Positions 1-10,877 of a stretch of DNA of 64,000 nt are shown here, piece by piece; position 1 is the first letter of the stretch; every line of letters starts with the position of its first letter. Made by a program: the position numbers and the translations under genes. Source of the stretch: Romanomermis culicivorax (lineage: Eukaryota; Nematoda; Enoplea; Mermithida; Mermithidae); the NCBI GenBank assembly GCA_963922205.1, contig CAWUHX010000084.1, forward strand, positions 496,001 to 560,000, given 5' to 3'. The notes beneath the pieces were generated by a model. That model did not search any database. It worked only from the letters and a program-made list of their open reading frames with translations, and was not told where the DNA came from.

Positions 1-708
1 CTATTGACGCAATCAAGACGCCCCAATTAATTTGCACAACGGCAGCTGGTCCCCTAGAACCTACACTAAAATACACATTCCACGGCTACCGTAATTCCTC
101 ATAAAAATCGTAAACACCTGCACACAGTAAAAAGTAAAAGCCCCACCAGACAGTAGTCTCAAAGGCAATGGTAGCGACAGTCCCACAAAACATGTGTATA
201 CAGAGGAAATAGATACAGAAGCATGCACAGAAGCGCAGAGGTGTGGCTAAACCCACCGTAGGAAGCAAGCATAGAAAAGACACAAAAAGCATACAGTACT
301 AGGAAAGCATTGGAGGGCGTGACCAAATTAGCGAGGATAACGAAGCAGGAAGCAGCGATTGGCGGAAGAAGATGGACAGAAGCAAGACCTCCCGCAACGC
401 CCAGGAAGTGGCCAAGAAGCTGTATTTAAGGAAAAGCAAAGCATGATTTGATAAGTCTTTTTGTATCGCAGTTAGATATCTTGCCCCATTTTCATTTGCA
501 AGCAATTCGTTTTTATCCGAAAGCAGTTAAACCGAGCTGTTGTTATATTTGCAAGCCAGGGGCGCAGTTTATTTTTGTTATCGATGATCAAGCGACCGTC
601 GACTGTCCTTTGTATTTTATCATTGCTACCACATCCCGCGCCCTTTGTCCACTGTAGCATCTGTTCATTTCTGGATCAAGTAAAGTGCTTCTAAAACTGG
701 TCGTTACA
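1..708 (+). repeat. 5' LTR, truncated by the window edge
   Basis: The segment matches the 3' LTR closely and ends ...CGTTACA, the complement of the TGTAACG start seen at 8091. It contains the empty target site (tgtatacagagg, near 197-208) of the MITE that interrupts the 3' LTR. Many scattered differences from the 3' LTR indicate an old insertion. The small open frames inside it are not genes. Confidence 0.9.
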
Positions 709-713
709 TATTT

Positions 714-721
714 TGGTGACC
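714..721 (+). other. Primer-binding site, tRNA-Trp-like
   Basis: TGGTGACC follows the LTR end after five bases. These eight bases match the 3' end complement of animal tRNA-Trp, the primer of several Ty3/Gypsy lineages such as CsRn1. The match stops after eight bases, so the assignment is tentative. The element at 47.4 kb has the same octamer in the same place. Confidence 0.5.
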
Positions 722-762
722 ATACCATACCGTTAACCACTGAAACTCCCTGCCCCAATTAG

Positions 763-2200
763 GTGCATCCTTCCTCCGGGCATCCCCAAGCATTAGATAG
801 TACAGTAGTAATCATTTCTACAGTAGGACAGACATTCCTAGAAAGCAAACTGGAAATCCCCTCCAATGAAACATTAAGCAATACATTTTTAAGAATACAG
901 CATGAAGCAAAAATTGAAGCATTTAAGCAGAAATCCCAGTGTAAACCAAGAATGATCCACCAAACCCAAGATCATTTAGGAGAAATCGTTAGAGAGCAGA
1001 TAAATGATTTATTTTCTGAACATTTTCGTACTCTGTGCACACAATTAAACCAGAATACAGTAAACCCTACCCTAATTGGTGATCTAAGAACAGCAAACAT
1101 TCGTAATAACATGGCAAATAACTTCTACGCGAAACCTACAGTATTCACAGGCGGCGTGACCCAACATTTTGGTGAATGGAATAAACGTTAGGACCATTCA
1201 AAGTATTCCAAGGCATGAAGGATACCGATGCACAGTTGAAGTTAGCATGTTTAGAAATTCACTTGGGAGGAGCTGCATTAGCAAAATTCAAAAGTCTAGC
1301 CAATTCTGAACACCCCCCCCCCCCCAAATACATAAGAGCAGTATAAAACCGCATTACAGGCCTTCTTCCCAAATAATCGAGACACTGAGTTACATCAACA
1401 ATTTTTGCAAGAAAGAAAACAAAAACGATCAGAAACAGTAACTGAATTCTTGTTTGATCTAGAACACCTAGCAACCCTCGCCTACCCCAACTTTAACACG
1501 GACGCCCGAGAAATGATCATAAAACACCTTTTTGTAGAAGGCATGCAAAACGAAATCAGGGAAGCAATTAAGTATAGACGATTCGCAACCCTAAAAGAAA
1601 TGTCAGACGAAGCAGCTTACATTGAACAGCAAATCCTTAGAAATGAGCTAAAGTCCAACACCCTTCCATTTATACCTCCAAAACCCAAACCCATCTTTTC
1701 CCTAACCAAAAATACGGACCAACAGGACCTCTTGCATCAACTAGAACAACAAGTAAAAGATTTACAGTTGCAGATCAAACAAAAATCCCAACCCCCACAA
1801 CAGAGTAACTACAACAGTTTCAGTAACAACACTTTCAGCAGGAATAATGCTTACAGGCACAATACTACTCCTAGGCAACCCACATGCTTTCAGTGTGGAC
1901 AACTCAGACACGTAGCTTGCAATTGTAATTCGGTAGGGACCCAAAAATCATGTGAAATTTGTTTTCGTAATAATCACAGTACGCATGATTGTAAAAGCTG
2001 GTGCATCCATTGCTCCCAAACATGACATACATCTGATAACTGCCTTTCAAAACCCTACTCAAATTTTCAATGTTTTCTATTCAAGCAGAGAGGTCATACA
2101 AGTAGGTATTGCCCAAACCAACAAAGTTGTAATATTCAAAATTGCATTGAGTACAGGCAACCCCAACCCCTAATGGACATTGATGACCCTGCATTCTACT
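763..2200 (+). pseudogene. gag: gag relic (capsid and zinc-knuckle nucleocapsid)
   Basis: The relic is split over at least three frames: 763-1191, 1405-2025 and from 1952 on. The middle block has a capsid-like stretch followed by a Gln/Asn-rich linker and a zinc knuckle of the form C-x2-C-x4-H-x4-C (CFQCGQLRHVACNC, about 1888-1929), then further paired cysteines near 1951-2015. These features identify the nucleocapsid end of a retroelement Gag. A run of about 14 cytosines near 1312-1325 lies in the frame gap and is a likely site of a slip. No continuous Gag can be read, so this is a pseudogene. Its role in an intact element would be to build the particle and bind RNA. Confidence 0.75.
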
Positions 2201-2295
2201 CAACATTACCCGCCATAACTAACGGCCCTCAGACTACTTTAGGAACTATAATGTCAACCACCCATCGCCGCAGTCACTAAGAATACGTCCTGGAC

Positions 2296-4440
2296 TTGGA
2301 CATTCCCGATTGGTGCGCAATGTCACCACCCCCCATGCCCAAGGCCGACAAAGTTGTAAAATCGCCCCCTACCATCCCCGCAGATTACAAAATTCCGCAA
2401 AAACAGACAGCCAATTCGCCCACCACCCCAGAGATACCCTCCAAAACCGGCCATAACCTCTTGTCCCTCTTACACGGCCTCACCCTCAAACCCTACAGAT
2501 TCCACTCCCGCCAAACATTATTGCCGACCCCCATGAGTAAGCAAATCCAAACCGCATCCCATGACTCATCTTCTAAAACTTTGCAGACTGTTCAGATTGT
2601 AAACTGGCCACCCCCTCAGCACCACAATGCAAAACACCAACAACGGCTATGCCAAACCGGCCAGAACAAAAAAACACAATGCCCCCTCGCCTCCAATAAA
2701 ACATTGTATAGGCCATTGTATTGTATTTTTATATGCATCATAATCCCTACATCCTGTAGTGCACAATTTCAGATCTGTGGAACTTCATTGAGCCGCCACT
2801 CAGTCAGCATACCAAAACTTGTGGCATGCATGCCCCCTTCCATAGTAGACAAACCAGAACAGACATTCGGAAAAATCTATATCCCCTCCACTAAACCTCA
2901 CATAACAGATGCATACAAATGCAGTGTTCGCAAACGCAAAATTTGTACTAATACTGGATTTTTGGGCTCAAAAGGTATTGTCTTCGACCAAACCGAAATG
3001 CAAAATCTAACCCCCCCATGTTTGTAAGGCAATCATTATAGACAAGGAACATAATGGTCTAAAATTATACGAAACCATACCAGGATTTTGGTCAACCAAC
3101 CACTCCCTAAGCATAGAATACACATGGTGTTGTACAGACCACAGTACGTCGGTCACTAACCTCATCATAGAGATAGGACAAATAGCATCGTGGAATGAAA
3201 AATCAATGACAGGTACATTAGGTGACCTGGGCTCATGACATGGGGTCATCATCAGGCAATTGTGTAACGGCTGATGGGTCCATAATCTGGAATGGAACAG
3301 CATTCAAAAACCTATGCCCTTTCGAATACAAAATTACACATTCCATAAGACTGACACAAACCCACATGATGATAGAAGAGCTACAAGGTGCATTCTCCAT
3401 CAAAAATACACTCTTTTCGAACCCCAACTGCTCAGAAATCCAAGACAGTGTCCTAACTGAACAGGGCATTGTTGTGCAGTTAGACAAAAGCACCCCACAC
3501 TGTAACACCTTTTTAACCCCAAAAATCAACGAAACCCATACTACACTCTACGATTTTGACAGTTTTGAACCCATTAACACAAAGCTAAACTATCTAGCAT
3601 ATAAAATCCAGGAATTCGAGATCCAAAATTTCAAAAATGTTTGGAGTGAATTATGCAGACAGGCACAGCATCACCTTGATTTAGTATGGCAAATTTTGCG
3701 CCTTGATGCAACCCTTGGGGCACGTGCATTCTTACAACGAACCGACATAATAGCCGAATTCAAAGGAGATGCCCTCACAGTCTGGCCCTGTAAGCAGATA
3801 AATGCATCCAAAGTCTTTTACAACCATAAAATCAACCGTACATGCTACAAAATTTTACCTATTCTCATGGGAACGGAACTCATGTTTTCGAACCCAGGCG
3901 GAAACGATTTGACCCCTTTCTCACAAACTGTAGATTGCCATCACATGCATGTAGCCCTTTACAAGCAGAATAATACATGGGTTAGCGAAACAGGATCCCT
4001 GCATGTCACTGATCTACCCTTAGAAATTGTCTGGAACCAAAATTTCTCCCTCTTTCATTTCAACACACCTGTAATTTTTCATGATCAACTGGCAACCATT
4101 TCAACCAACTTACTCTTTTTAAAACAATACATTTACAACACTCACACACTTGAAAACGTTGTTAACAAACTCGTCAACTACACCGCCCAAATGTCTCTTA
4201 ACTCAGATACAGTTTACAATATGATCTCAGTCAGTGGCCAAGCAATCGGAAATACCCTCTCTGGCCCTGGTCAAGGCATAGAGCATGTAATAACCGGCAC
4301 TACCCAAAGCCTCACAGATGGATTAAATAATTTACTCAAAGGACCCATGCAAATCATTATCAATCTAGCGGTTATCACTGTAGTCATTGCAGGTGACTTT
4401 TACTCTTTTCTCATTCTTCGAAAATATTTCCCTTCCCCAA
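2296..4440 (+). pseudogene. Envelope-like glycoprotein relic placed upstream of protease
   Basis: A hydrophobic segment near 2698-2762 followed by small residues before Gln looks like a signal peptide. Downstream is a Cys-rich ectodomain-like region with several N-x-S/T sites, and near 4350-4420 a clear membrane segment with a charged residue after it. This signal-ectodomain-anchor layout is that of a viral or errantivirus-type envelope glycoprotein. The reading frame is broken at least twice, near 3010-3030 at a cytosine run and near 3222-3240. I see no furin site or obvious fusion peptide, so the glycoprotein class is unassigned; a chuvirus/rhabdovirus-like origin is possible but unproven. 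The last frame runs straight into the protease, an unusual arrangement. Confidence 0.6.
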
Positions 4441-5156
4441 ACCATCATGTTACTAATCAACATGCAAATGAAATACCATCACACAACAGACATTTACATG
4501 AGACCATTCCCCCATCATTCGGCCACGCTCTCTTGGAGTTAGCTAAATGTCGTTGGGCCCAAACTCAGCAGAAATACATCCTTGTCGATATTGATACCCC
4601 CAGAACTCCTGCAATTAAACTCATAAATCAAATCCACCAATCTGGATCAAATAAGTCACCCCAGAATGTGCCTGAGAAACATACCCCTCACATTCCAATC
4701 ACACTAAACGGCAAGTTGTTTACAAAAGGCATGATTGACACTGGTGCCGTATACTCACTCATTGATTCGCGAATCACTCAAATCCTACAGCTAGACATGA
4801 AACCCCCACTAGTCCAAGCCAGAGCAGCAAATAACCTCCCAATTCACTTTGTAGGAACCACTTTTGTTACAGTCACAGCCCAAACTATCCAGGAAACAAT
4901 TATGGTCCATGTCCAAAAAGACTGCACAGCAGACGTCCTCCTAGGCAAAAACTTTCTCAGTCGATTTTCAGGATACACTATCAACAATCAGAAGTCCCAG
5001 GTCAAATTTGGCAATGTCATACTACCTTGTGATGGCCTGGAATATAGCCCCCTTTCGACCAGCCCTGGAACCTACTTAGACGAGAAACTAGAAGTACCAC
5101 CCCATACAGTCACCGAATTTACTGCCCCCCCTTCCCAAATCGTACTTACAAGTTAA
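4434..5156 (+). pseudogene. pro: Aspartic protease region
   Basis: A retropepsin signature, GMIDTGAVYSLID, is at about 4729-4767, with a following hydrophobic flap-like region and a second conserved block (DVLLGKNFL, about 4933-4959). In an intact element this domain cleaves the Gag and Pol polyproteins. It lies in the same reading frame as the end of the envelope-like region, with no stop or start between, and the frame ends at a TAA before the RT domain. The catalytic Asp-Thr-Gly is present, but the surrounding pol is broken. Confidence 0.75.
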
Positions 5157-5399
5157 ACAGCTTGAATTTACTCCAAAACCCAAACAGAGTGCCAAAGTTC
5201 ATTTCTCAGCTTGTGTTTCTGAAAACCAAAACAGTTGCATATGCATCTCGCTCTTAAACACACAAGACACAGTCCAAACTCTTTACCCTGTAACATGCAT
5301 CGGCACAGTCTCATGTTACATCTCAAAACAAGACTCTCCCACCAAACTAACCCCTTCGATGCAAAATTAGTCAAACTGTTTTGATACATTCACATGATT

Positions 5400-6690
5400 A
5401 AAAGAAAACATTAACTTAACCTCCAGTGACCTCACCGAAGCAGAAAAAACCCAACTCCTATGTGCTTTATCAAAGTATCCTACATTATATGCTAAATCCA
5501 AAATGGACCTGGGTAGAACCACCCTTCTTTCACATACAATTGACACCAATGGCTCCCAACCCATACATGGACACCTTTTTCGAACTTCCCCAAAGGAAAA
5601 GCTCGCAGCAGCAGGTGTCATAAGCCAGAGCAACTCTCCATGGTGCACCAACACAGTTTTAGTCCCCAAAAAAGATGGTGGTCATCGTTTATGCATTAAC
5701 TTCAGAGGCCTAAATAAAGTAACAAAAAAAGATACCTATCCCTTGCCCCACATAGACGAAAATCTAGATACCCTGCGTGGAATGAAATATTTTACGTCTC
5801 TTGACCAATCAAACACCTATTGTTCCATCCCAATTGCACAAGCAGACAGAGAAAAAACTGCCTTTAATTGCTCAGCCGGACAATATCGGTTTAACTACCT
5901 CCCCTTTGGTCTTACCAACGCTCCAGTCATGTTCCAAAGGTTAATGGATGTTATTATTTCGGGCTCTAACGCAGGCCTCAAACTCAACATACAAAAATGC
6001 AAATTTTGCAAGCCCCAAGACCAATGCCTAGGTCATGTCATTTCTCAGGAAGGCATTTCAACAGACCCCAACAAAGTACAATCTATTTATGATATACCCA
6101 CGCCGAAAAGCTCCAAAGAAGTTAAGTCATTCCTCGGCCTACCTTCTTATTATTGCAGGTTCATTCCGAATGGCTCCCAAATTTCCAGTCCCCTCACATC
6201 GCTACTCAAAAAGAATTCGGAATTTTCCTAGGGGCCTCAACAACAAAATGCATTCACTTAACTCAAAGAGCTGCTAATTCATGCCCCAATCCTGCAACAT
6301 CCCATTTTCACAAAATTTCACAAAACTGACGCCTCAAAACTTGGAATTGGCGCCATTCTCAGCCAACTAGATAGTAAAGGTCAGGATCACCCCATCGCTT
6401 TTGGGACCCGCACATTGAAACCCGCAGAGTGCAACTACCCAATAACTGAGCTGTAAACCCTTGCCCTAGTCTAATTTATCAAGTATTTCCCCCCTACCTT
6501 TTCCAGCAGCATGTTATTGTCCACACTGACCATACTGCAGTTCAGGCAGTCTTGCAGAAAGAAAACCCCTCCCCTCGCATTGCCCATTGGGGATTAGCCC
6601 TCTCTGGTATTCAGCTCGACATCCGACCTGAGAAAGGCATTGCTAACCACAATGCAGATGCTATTTCTCGTTTCCCTTCAGAAACAGCCA
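5400..6690 (+). pseudogene. pol: Reverse transcriptase and RNase H relic, YxDD box deleted
   Basis: The best frame is 5503-6231. It shows the RT fingers and palm blocks: VPKKDGGHRLCINFRGLNK, then YPLPHIDE, SLDQSNTYCSIPI, and YLPFGLTNAPVMFQRLMD. The catalytic YxDD block that should follow is absent. The frame passes near 5955-5975 directly to a block that normally lies about 40 residues further on (KCKF...LGHVIS), judged against the element at 50.6-54.8 kb. RNase H begins near 6325 in another frame (TDASKLGIGAILSQ) and meets stop codons near 6453 and 6471. The enzyme is therefore catalytically dead. Confidence 0.85.
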
Positions 6691-8059
6691 AGCAATCCTT
6701 CGACATTGAGCAACTAGAAACCCGTCCTGAGATATCAGCCATCAGTTCTGTTCTTGAAGCCCAAGCAACTGAACAAGAAGAGCAACAGAAAAATTTTGCT
6801 GAACTCCAATGTGCTGATGCAACTGTCAAAAATATCTTAGCAAAAATAGCCAAAAAACATCCCCTTACAATGATCAAATTCGCGGTGCATCACAATATTC
6901 TCTTTCGCGTAATTAAAAAGCAGGCAAAACTATACATACCCAAATCACAAATACAGGATGTCATTGCCTCCCATCATGACAGCAAGTTCACAGGTCATTT
7001 TGCTTCCCGAAAAACCCTACACTTGCTCCAGCAAAAATATTTTTGGCCCCAAATGAGCCCTGATATCAAACGTTATTGCAAAACCTGCCACCTATGTCAG
7101 ATACAAAAAGCCCTCGGGCACAAAATACATGCGAATCTTGTACCAATTCAGCCGACAGCGGCATTTGACGGAGTCGGTGTTGATTGCATGGGGCTGTTAC
7201 CCCTCACTGAAGACGGCAACTGATTCATTGTCGTATTCATCGACTATTCCACCATATATGTGGAGGCATTTCCGACCCCTGATATCACTGCAGCCACAAT
7301 CGCCAAATTATTTGTAAACAAAATTGTTTGCCGTCATGGCTCCCCAAAAATAATCCATTGTGATCGTGGTTCCGATTTTCTATCTGATCTTTTTTTACGG
7401 ATCACTAGTTTATGCAATACTCAGAAAATTCATACCACCCCATACCATCCCATTGCCAATGGGGAAGTTGAGCGTTGCAACCAGACCCTACCCTAGCCAC
7501 CGGTATCCGCATGTACATCAATTCAAATCACACTGATTGGGATACTTATCTACCCTTTGCCATTTTTTTGATCAACATTCACAAGAATGATAGCACTTCG
7601 TATCCCCCATTTGAATTGCTCCATGGTAGGCAGGCTAATCTCCCATCAGACACAGCCTTAAATTTCTTCCCTACATCCTACATGGTTGATCTAGACGATT
7701 ATGCCCTTTGTGTCAAATCTCACTTTACAGAAGCACTCTCAACTGTGCAGAAATGTTTGCAAAAAGCCCAAGATCACTATTCCCTTCAGTATAACAAGCA
7801 TGTTCAGAACATTCATTACAAGGCGGGTGATCTCATTTTCTACAAAAATCATTCGTGTAAACAAGGGTTCACTCCCAAATTCCTTCCTCGCCAAAATGGG
7901 CCCTATACAGTTACAAATTTCATGTACCCCAACATTACACTCAAACACCCCTATAAGAATATCACTTTTACGGTACATGTAAACGGGACAACCCCTTTCT
8001 ACCCTCCAGAAGCAACTGTCGAAACCACTCCCACCCCTTCTCGCCCTCAAAACCCTTGA
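6552..8059 (+). pseudogene. int: Integrase relic
   Basis: The HHCC zinc domain is visible at about 6973-7112 (H-x-H ... CKTCHLC). The DDE core residues appear as Asp in GVDCMGLL (near 7180), Asp in HCDRGSDF (near 7360) and Glu in NGEVERCNQ (near 7465). A single in-frame TGA at 7221-7223 interrupts the core, and the frame changes near 7490. After the shift the open frame continues through a C-terminal region to 8059, just before the purine tract. The family inserts the cDNA copy into host DNA; this copy cannot make a full-length enzyme without readthrough and frame change. Confidence 0.85.
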
Positions 8060-8079
8060 ACGAGGATGTTCAACTTCAG

Positions 8080-8090
8080 AAGGAGGGAAA
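8080..8090 (+). other. Polypurine tract
   Basis: AAGGAGGGAAA lies directly before the TGTAACG start of the 3' LTR. This is the usual plus-strand priming site in retroelement reverse transcription. Confidence 0.8.
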
Positions 8091-8285
8091 TGTAACGTAC
8101 CTGCTAACGCTGTACTGTAAATATGTAGAATACATTATGTGATATTCAGTTATTAAATATTATTTCATTTCGTAATTTATCGTCTCAAGGGTGTCTGGGA
8201 TTCACACCCAAATATTCCTGTAAAATCATGTGAAGTACTTTATTTTGATCCGTCCACACCCCAGTAGCCGCTATTGACCCAATCA

Positions 8286-9264
8286 AGACGCCCCAATTAA
8301 TTTGCACAACGGCAGCTGGTCCCCTAGAACCTACACTGAAATACACATTCCACGGCTACCGTAATTCCTCATAAAAATCATAAACAACACCTGCACACAG
8401 TAAAAAGTAAAAGCCCCGCCAGACAGTAGTCTCAAGTGCAATGGTAGCGACAGTCCCACAAAACATGTGTATACACTACCAGGCGAAACTAACCCTCAAA
8501 AATTCGCGTCCGGGATGCATCCGGGTCGTGTCCAGGTCGTGTCTGGAATGCGTCTTTTTCGGCAGCACAAAGAAAACTTTCATCTTTCTTAGTAATTGAC
8601 ATTCATGCAATAACTGTCAATCATAGTTCTTTCATAATGTGCAGTGGATATGCACTTTGTTTTGACCTACAGTGTGACAACAGTTGACCTTTCGTTTATA
8701 TCTGGTAAATAATGTGTGCTTTCTATAGGGAGGTAAGAAGGAAGCCTCAGCAAAATTCTTTGGCTTTGTGTGACACAAGCACATGGCCTGTCAATTTTAT
8801 TGTCAGTATAGTGTGCTTTTCGCGTCCCGGGTGCGTCCGGGACGCGTTCTGGACGCATTCTGGATGCGTCCTGGACGCGACCAGCATGGACGGTTAGTTT
8901 CACCTGGTAGTGTACAGAGGAAATAGATACAGAAGCATGCGCAGAAGCACAGAGGTGTGGCTAAACCCACCGTAGGAAGCAAGCACAGAGAAGATAAGAC
9001 GCCCCAATTAATTTGCACAATGGCAGCTGGTCCCCTAGAACCTACACTAAAATACACATTCCGCGGCTACCGTAATTCCTCATAAAAATCGTAAACACCT
9101 GCACACAGTAAAAAGTAAAAGCCCCACCAGACAGTAGTCTCAAGTGGAACGGTAGCAACAGTCCCACAAAACATGTGTATACAGAGGAAATAGATACAGA
9201 AGCATGCACAGAAGCACAGAGGTGTGGCTGAACCCACCGTAGGAAGCAAGCACAGAGAAGACAT
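8286..9264 (+). repeat. Tandem duplication inside the 3' LTR
   Basis: The block beginning AAGACGCCCCAATTAATTTGC occurs at about 8286 and again at about 8997. The junction near 8990-8997 joins the late LTR sequence ...CACAGAGAAGA to AAGACGCCCC, with a few bases of microhomology. Excluding the MITE, each copy is about 270 bp. The second copy retains an uninterrupted MITE target site. Confidence 0.85.
8474..8912. mobile_element. Non-autonomous DNA transposon (MITE) with TA target duplication
   Basis: The element begins CACTACCAGGCGAAACTAAC and ends with the near-perfect inverse, giving terminal inverted repeats of about 24 bp with one or two mismatches. TA dinucleotides flank it at 8472-8473 and 8913-8914. 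The empty site tgtatacagagg is present in the 5' LTR and in the duplicated LTR block, which confirms both the boundaries and the TA duplication. It has no coding capacity. The regions inside each terminus are rich in CpG-containing GCGTCC-type repeats. A TA duplication fits the Tc1/mariner superfamily, but the termini alone do not prove it. Confidence 0.92.
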
Positions 9265-9689
9265 GAAAAGCATACAGTACTAGGAAAGCGTTGGAGGGCG
9301 TGACCAAGTTAGCGAGGATAACGAAGCAGGAAGCAGCGATTGGCGGAAGAAGATGGACAGAAGCAAGACCTCCCGCGACGCCCAGGGAGTGGCCAAGAAG
9401 CCATATTTAAGGAGAAGCAAAGCATGATTTGATCAGTCTTTTTGTATCGCAGTTAGATATCCCGCGCCATTTTCATTTGCAAGCAATTCGTTTTTATCCG
9501 AAAGCAGTTAAACCGAGCCATTGTTATATTTGCAAGCCGGGTGTGCAGTTCATTCTCATCATCGATGATCAAGTGACCGTCGACTGTCCTTTGTATTTTA
9601 TCATTGCTACCACATCCCGCGCCCTTTGTCCACCGTAGCATCCGTTCATTTCTGGATCAAGTAAAGTGCTTCAAAAACTGGTCGTTACA

Positions 9690-9976
9690 CTAGTTAAGTA
9701 TCTGTAAGCTCACTTTCTCACCAGTTCGAATTTTATTATGACTTGCCCTCATTCTTCCACAAATGAGCTTTGGAAATTCTCCTACTGCAACTACTCAGCT
9801 GCACCTTGTAGTCTTGATTGCTTAAGGCAATCTGCTTCAAGGGGGAGGGGTGTTGTAGTGACATTTCCAGTCTCCCACAACTGTTTTAATGTCACTTTAT
9901 AACTTCTTGCACCTTACAATAAAGATGAGCATGTCCCAAGCATCTCATCGATATTCAAACTGGGCCACGACACACA
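9690..9976 (+). mobile_element. 3' end of a third Ty3/Gypsy element (purine tract plus short LTR)
   Basis: Sequence at 9805-9860 resembles the end of the Gypsy element at 60890-60955. Both have a gapped inverted repeat (gattgcttaaggcaatc here), then CAAGGGGGAGGGG, then TGTTGTAGTG. The LTR-like part runs 9851-9976 and ends ...CACACA, with an AATAAA near 9920. It seems to be the truncated tail of a related element with a much shorter LTR. The upstream part (9690-9800) has no recognisable coding. Confidence 0.55.
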
Positions 9977-9978
9977 TC

Positions 9979-10405
9979 TAACGGAGCCCCGAGGTCTGGG
10001 GGGGGGGGGGTTGGGCGACTTTTTTGGGGTGGGGGTCAGTAATTCCCAAAATTTTGAGAAGAGGGGTCTTTCAAGGAAAGAAAATTCGATTTTTTCACGA
10101 AAAAAGTCCGAAAAATAGTTCAAAAAATGGTATTTTTTTCCCAAAAAGACCGAAAAAATTTATCCATGGTGCAAAGCGCCAAGAAAATTCATATTTTTCA
10201 TCATTTATCGTTCAAAAATTGACATTTTTAATCAAAAAATTGACATTTTTCAGTATTTTTCCAACCAAAAGTATGGGGGTCTCAATGGCTGCCATATGGC
10301 TAGCCATTGGATTAGAAAATTCTGGGGGGGGTGGTCGCCCAATGGCTAGCCATATGGTCGACGATTTTTGGGGGGGTTCCATAGCACTACCCCCCCCCAA
10401 TTACA
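9979..10405 (+). repeat. G-rich dispersed repeat, copy A
   Basis: This approximately 427-bp unit starts TAACGGAGCCCCGAGGTCTG and matches 63536-63964 along its whole length in the same orientation. It holds long G runs, A/T-rich spacers, a GGTGC-AAA-GCGCC hairpin at 10168-10180, and a perfect 19-bp inverted repeat pair (10292-10310 and 10339-10357). It has no conserved coding frame. Confidence 0.85.
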
Positions 10406-10459
10406 TGTATGCACGCAATTACTGAAGTCATTGCATCGTGTGCTGGAATTTCGGGCCCA

Positions 10460-10616
10460 TCCCAACACTGCCACCGCCCCAACACCGCCACCATCCCAAC
10501 TACGCCACTGTCCCAACTCCGCCACTATCGTGTCCCAACACCGACACCGTCCCACCCAACTCCGCCACCATCTCAACTCCGCCACTGTTCCAACTCCGCC
10601 ACTTTCTTGTCCTAAC
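10460..10616 (+). repeat. Minisatellite, left foldback arm
   Basis: About nine copies of a 17-bp unit similar to CCCAACTCCGCCACTGT, with small variants and one TATCGTGT spacer also present in the right arm. The inverse array is at 11569-11715. Confidence 0.85.
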
Positions 10617-10877
10617 TTAAGCAATCTTTCAAAGAGTTTATTTTTTGTAACGCGTTAAACTTAACCTTTAATTGCATGCAGTCGCGACCGAGGTACAATT
10701 TTAACTGCTGTTCAATGAATTCTGAATATATTTACTCACAAGCAGGTGGCTAAATGCTATTGAGACCGGATAATTTGATAAAATACTTCACAGCCATATT
10801 TTTCACAGAAATATTTAGAAGTCCTCCATTTTTCTTAAATTATTAAATATACGATACGATTCATCAAAATTCGTATC

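Larger units (their letters stand above)
1..9689 (+). mobile_element. Decayed Ty3/Gypsy-like retroelement with an env-like region between gag and protease
   Basis: The order read from the sequence is partial LTR, primer-binding site, gag, an envelope-like glycoprotein region, aspartic protease, reverse transcriptase, RNase H, integrase, purine tract, LTR. RT before RNase H before integrase is the Ty3/Gypsy order. The element is broken by several frameshifts and stops and by a deletion of the RT active site, so it is a relic. The window begins inside the 5' LTR; comparison with the 3' copy, where the matching base is 8270 and the LTR starts at 8091, puts the missing 5' part at about 179 bp. 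Target duplications cannot be checked for that reason. Confidence 0.9.
8091..9689 (+). repeat. 3' LTR, enlarged by a MITE and an internal tandem duplication
   Basis: The LTR starts TGTAACG and ends CGTTACA. It is 1,599 bp because a 439-bp MITE sits at 8474-8912 and a block of about 270 bp starting AAGACGCCCC is present twice (from 8286 and again from 8997). The 5' LTR has a single copy of that block and no MITE. Confidence 0.88.

Noticed and set aside
86..657. Small open frames in the LTR (also 9067-9641)
   Set aside because: They lie in LTR sequence present in several copies and have no conserved features beyond the LTR identity.
10024..10658. Pro/Thr-rich and Gly-rich small proteins
   Set aside because: They read through G-rich repeat or the 17-bp minisatellite on either strand.
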